Part shown: one piece after another, positions 6,586-8,427 of the stretch
Position numbering within the stretch: the first letter of the stretch is position 1
How the letters are laid out: every line of letters begins with the position of its first letter
Assembly: GCA_031270525.1 (NCBI GenBank)
Contig: JAISXN010000026.1
Span: forward strand, 1-8,427
Direction: 5' to 3'
DNA: 8,427 bases
From: Candidatus Symbiothrix sp.
GTDB lineage: Bacteria; Bacteroidota; Bacteroidia; Bacteroidales; Azobacteroidaceae
Translations under genes and position numbers: made by a program
Notes under the pieces: generated by a model
Database searches by the model: none
Told to the model about the DNA's origin: nothing
The model's input: only the letters and a program-made list of their open reading frames with translations

Positions 6586-8043
6586 ATGCATTTCGTCAAT
6601 TGGAAATTTGTATTTCGCGTCATCGGATTAACCCTGATGTTAGAATCCCTTTTCATGTTCGTTACAGCCGGCGTATCCTTTTACATGCAAGAAACGATAG
6701 GTATTTTCACACTTTCCGGAATCATTACTTTGTCGGCGGGATTAGTCCTGTTCTTTCTCTCCGATTACAAAACCAAATTCAAAATCATTGAAAAAAAAGA
6801 AAGTTGTTTCGGCGTGACTTTCGCATGGATATCGTTTTCCATTTTCGGAGCGCTACCTTTCCTTTTAAGCGGAACAACGACTTCCTTTACCGACGCCGTT
6901 TTCGAATCCGCTTCGGGAATAACGACCACAGGAGCTTCCGTCCTTACGGACATCGAATATTTACCAAAGAGCATTTTGTTCTGGCGCAGCTTCATCCAAT
7001 GGCTGGGAGGTCTTGGAATCATCGTTTTTTCTCTGGCGCTGTTTCCCCTGCTGGGGGGAGGAGCCGCTCTTTTATTTGACGCCGAAGCATCAGGACTTAC
7101 GCATGATAAATTTCGGCCCCGCGTCACTCAAATGGCGAAAAGGCTTTGGCTCATCTACCTCTCGTTCACCGCCATTTTGATTGCTCTTCTAATCGCTGGG
7201 GAAATGAACGTTTTCGACGCCGTTTGTCACGCTTTTTCTACCATCTCAACCGGAGGATTTTCAACTAAAGAGATAAATATCATCTATTGGAATTCTGCTT
7301 ACATTGAAACCGTAACCTGTGTTTTCATGTTTATCGGCGCAACCAACTTTGCGTTGATTTATTTCTTATTCAAAGGAAAATTTAAGCGGTTTTTTAAAGA
7401 CGAAGAATTAAGATGGTTCGTAGCTATCATTTTGGGTGTGAGCCTGATTTTAGCCGGTTGTCTGCAATTAGACAACAAGACAAATTCTTTGATTGATACA
7501 TCTCGTATAGCCGTTTTCCAGGTGGTTTCCATCATTACCGGAACCGGATTCCCGGCCAACGTTGACTCCTGGAGCCCGGTCTATTGGGTTCCATTTATGT
7601 TTATGATGGTCACCTGTGGATGTGCCGGTTCAACCAGCGGCGGAATGAAAGTCATACGGGTAGTCGTCTTGATAAAAAACACTTTATACGAATTTAAACG
7701 CTTGATTCATCCGCGAGCAATCATTCCTGTACGCATAAACGGAGAAGCTTTGTCTTTCAACACGGTTCAACGCCTGTTGGCTTTTGCATTTCTCTACGTG
7801 TTAATTATTCTTGTCAGTTGGGGAATCCTGGTTTTCTCGGGAATGTCTTTTATGGAAGCGCTGACAGCCGCGCTGTCGTCGCTTGGAAACACCGGTCTCG
7901 GCTTCGGGGAAAACGGACCTTCGGGCTCTTTTGTCACTATACCAACCTTTGCCAAATGGTACATGGCTTTTCTGATGATTGTAGGACGTGTGGAAATTTT
8001 TGCAGTGCTGATTCTGTTTATCCCTGCATTCTGGAAGAATTAA
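6586..8043 (+). CDS. trkH: Trk potassium transporter membrane subunit TrkH
   Basis: This integral inner-membrane protein forms the K+ permeation path and partners TrkA, encoded directly upstream. The 485-residue length and about ten to twelve hydrophobic segments fit the family. All four pore-loop repeats of the TrkH/Ktr/HKT superfamily are recognisable: TTTGAS at 113-118, STGGFS at 221-226, TGTGFP at 318-323 and NTGLGF at 435-440, each keeping a filter glycine, so the pore should be potassium-selective. GCAGSTSGGMKVIR at 345-358 matches the conserved segment that includes the intramembrane gating loop, and VGRVEIF at 466-472 the conserved end of the last helix. The ATG follows the trkA stop by 12 nt. 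The stop lies 2 nt from the stop of the convergent gene, so any terminator must lie within that gene. Confidence 0.96.
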   Translation: MHFVNWKFVFRVIGLTLMLESLFMFVTAGVSFYMQETIGIFTLSGIITLSAGLVLFFLSDYKTKFKIIEKKESCFGVTFAWISFSIFGALPFLLSGTTTSFTDAVFESASGITTTGASVLTDIEYLPKSILFWRSFIQWLGGLGIIVFSLALFPLLGGGAALLFDAEASGLTHDKFRPRVTQMAKRLWLIYLSFTAILIALLIAGEMNVFDAVCHAFSTISTGGFSTKEINIIYWNSAYIETVTCVFMFIGATNFALIYFLFKGKFKRFFKDEELRWFVAIILGVSLILAGCLQLDNKTNSLIDTSRIAVFQVVSIITGTGFPANVDSWSPVYWVPFMFMMVTCGCAGSTSGGMKVIRVVVLIKNTLYEFKRLIHPRAIIPVRINGEALSFNTVQRLLAFAFLYVLIILVSWGILVFSGMSFMEALTAALSSLGNTGLGFGENGPSGSFVTIPTFAKWYMAFLMIVGRVEIFAVLILFIPAFWKN

Positions 8044-8045
8044 TT

Positions 8046-8363
8046 TTACCGGATTACGAATTTTTTTACAACTCCGTCTAACTTGAAAATATAAATCGCA
8101 CGCGGAAGATTCAGTTCGTAATCTCCATCGGGAGACTTTATTTCAATTTGTTTAACCTTATTTCCAAGAATGGTAAATATTTCAACCCGCCTTCCGACCG
8201 GTGCGTTTTTAAGCGTTAACTTTTTGTTAGACACATTCATTTCGGGTATAACAATCTCTTCCGCCACCGCAGTCTGTTTTCTGTTTGGTTTATCTTGAGC
8301 GAAAGCGACAGTCCCACAGCAGCAAGTAAAAAAGAATAATAATATAAATACAATGGGTTTCAT
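8046..8363 (-). CDS. Small secreted protein made of a T9SS sorting-domain-like module without a passenger
   Basis: The 105-residue product opens with a signal peptide (MKPIVFILLFFF, then a likely signal peptidase I site after VAFA at residues 19-22). A polar linker with KPNRKQ follows. From about residue 48 to the end it resembles a T9SS type A C-terminal sorting domain: the short strands LTLKNA, RRVEIFTILGNKV, YELNLPRAIYIFKL and a basic end KKFVIR, in the pattern of a turn, a GxxV strand, an L-P-x-x-IY strand and a final KK-hydrophobic strand. Proteins exported by T9SS normally carry this after a large enzyme or adhesin, whereas here nothing precedes it except the linker. Function is unknown. 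The ATG at 8363 has a good promoter box about 25 nt upstream. It is convergent with trkH. The domain call rests on my reading of the pattern, not on a profile search. Confidence 0.8.
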   Translation of the reverse strand: MKPIVFILLFFFTCCCGTVAFAQDKPNRKQTAVAEEIVIPEMNVSNKKLTLKNAPVGRRVEIFTILGNKVKQIEIKSPDGDYELNLPRAIYIFKLDGVVKKFVIR

Positions 8364-8388
8364 AAAAACACAATGAACTTATTTTGTT

Positions 8389-8420
8389 GCAAAATTAATA
8401 CTTTTTGTTTAATTCACAAC
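8389..8420 (-). promoter_or_regulatory. Bacteroidetes promoter of the small secreted protein gene
   Basis: On the minus strand TAATTTTGC (8397-8389) matches the -7 consensus TAnnTTTG exactly. GTTG at 8420-8417 differs from the -33 TTTG by one base and sits 19 nt upstream, the usual spacing. A start site near 8383 would leave a leader of about 20 nt before the ATG at 8363. It is the most complete promoter in the window. Confidence 0.6.
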
Positions 8421-8427
8421 CTTTCCG

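Noticed and set aside
6765..7127. 120-codon minus-strand ORF opposite trkH
   Set aside because: It mirrors conserved TrkH coding sequence and has no signal, domain or promoter of its own.
8316..8324. Cys-Cys-Cys run in the signal peptide of the small secreted protein as a lipobox
   Set aside because: The residues before the cysteines (FFFT) do not fit a lipobox, and a good signal peptidase I site (VAFA) follows six residues later.

Overview
The window looks like chromosomal DNA of a Bacteroidota bacterium, most likely of the order Bacteroidales. Four observations support this: a Bacteroidetes-type ECF sigma factor, a GSCFA-family protein, a secreted protein that resembles a type IX secretion (T9SS) sorting domain, and TAnnTTTGC promoter boxes in place of E. 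coli-type -10 elements, with no clear Shine-Dalgarno sequences. No tRNA, rRNA, CRISPR array, insertion sequence or phage gene was seen. The coding content is mostly ordinary housekeeping; the unusual signals lie in short regulatory stretches and in one small secreted protein.

Left part, all on the minus strand: a GSCFA-domain protein (3253-2303) overlaps a pyridoxal/pyridoxamine kinase (2306-1446) by 4 nt. After a 129-nt gap comes a lipoprotein of unknown function (1316-561), and after another 96 nt an ECF sigma factor that starts at 464 and runs off the left edge. The sigma leader holds a chain of three tiny ORFs linked to each other and to the sigma start by ATGA stop/start overlaps. A 10-bp inverted repeat encloses this chain.

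Middle and right, plus strand: dxs (3324-5219), trkA (5239-6573) and trkH (6586-8043) form a tight three-gene unit with gaps of 19 and 12 nt. It couples the first step of the MEP isoprenoid pathway to potassium uptake. The DXS product, DXP, also feeds thiamine synthesis and, where the pathway is present, pyridoxal phosphate (PLP) synthesis, so the divergently transcribed B6 kinase is metabolically related.

The two transcription units diverge from a 71-bp gap (3254-3323). Its core is a near-perfect 39-bp quasi-palindrome carrying two tandem TAnnTTTG boxes on each strand. At the right edge, a 105-residue secreted protein on the minus strand (8363-8046) converges on trkH, with only 2 nt between the two stop codons. 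It appears to be a signal peptide plus a T9SS sorting-domain-like module with no passenger.
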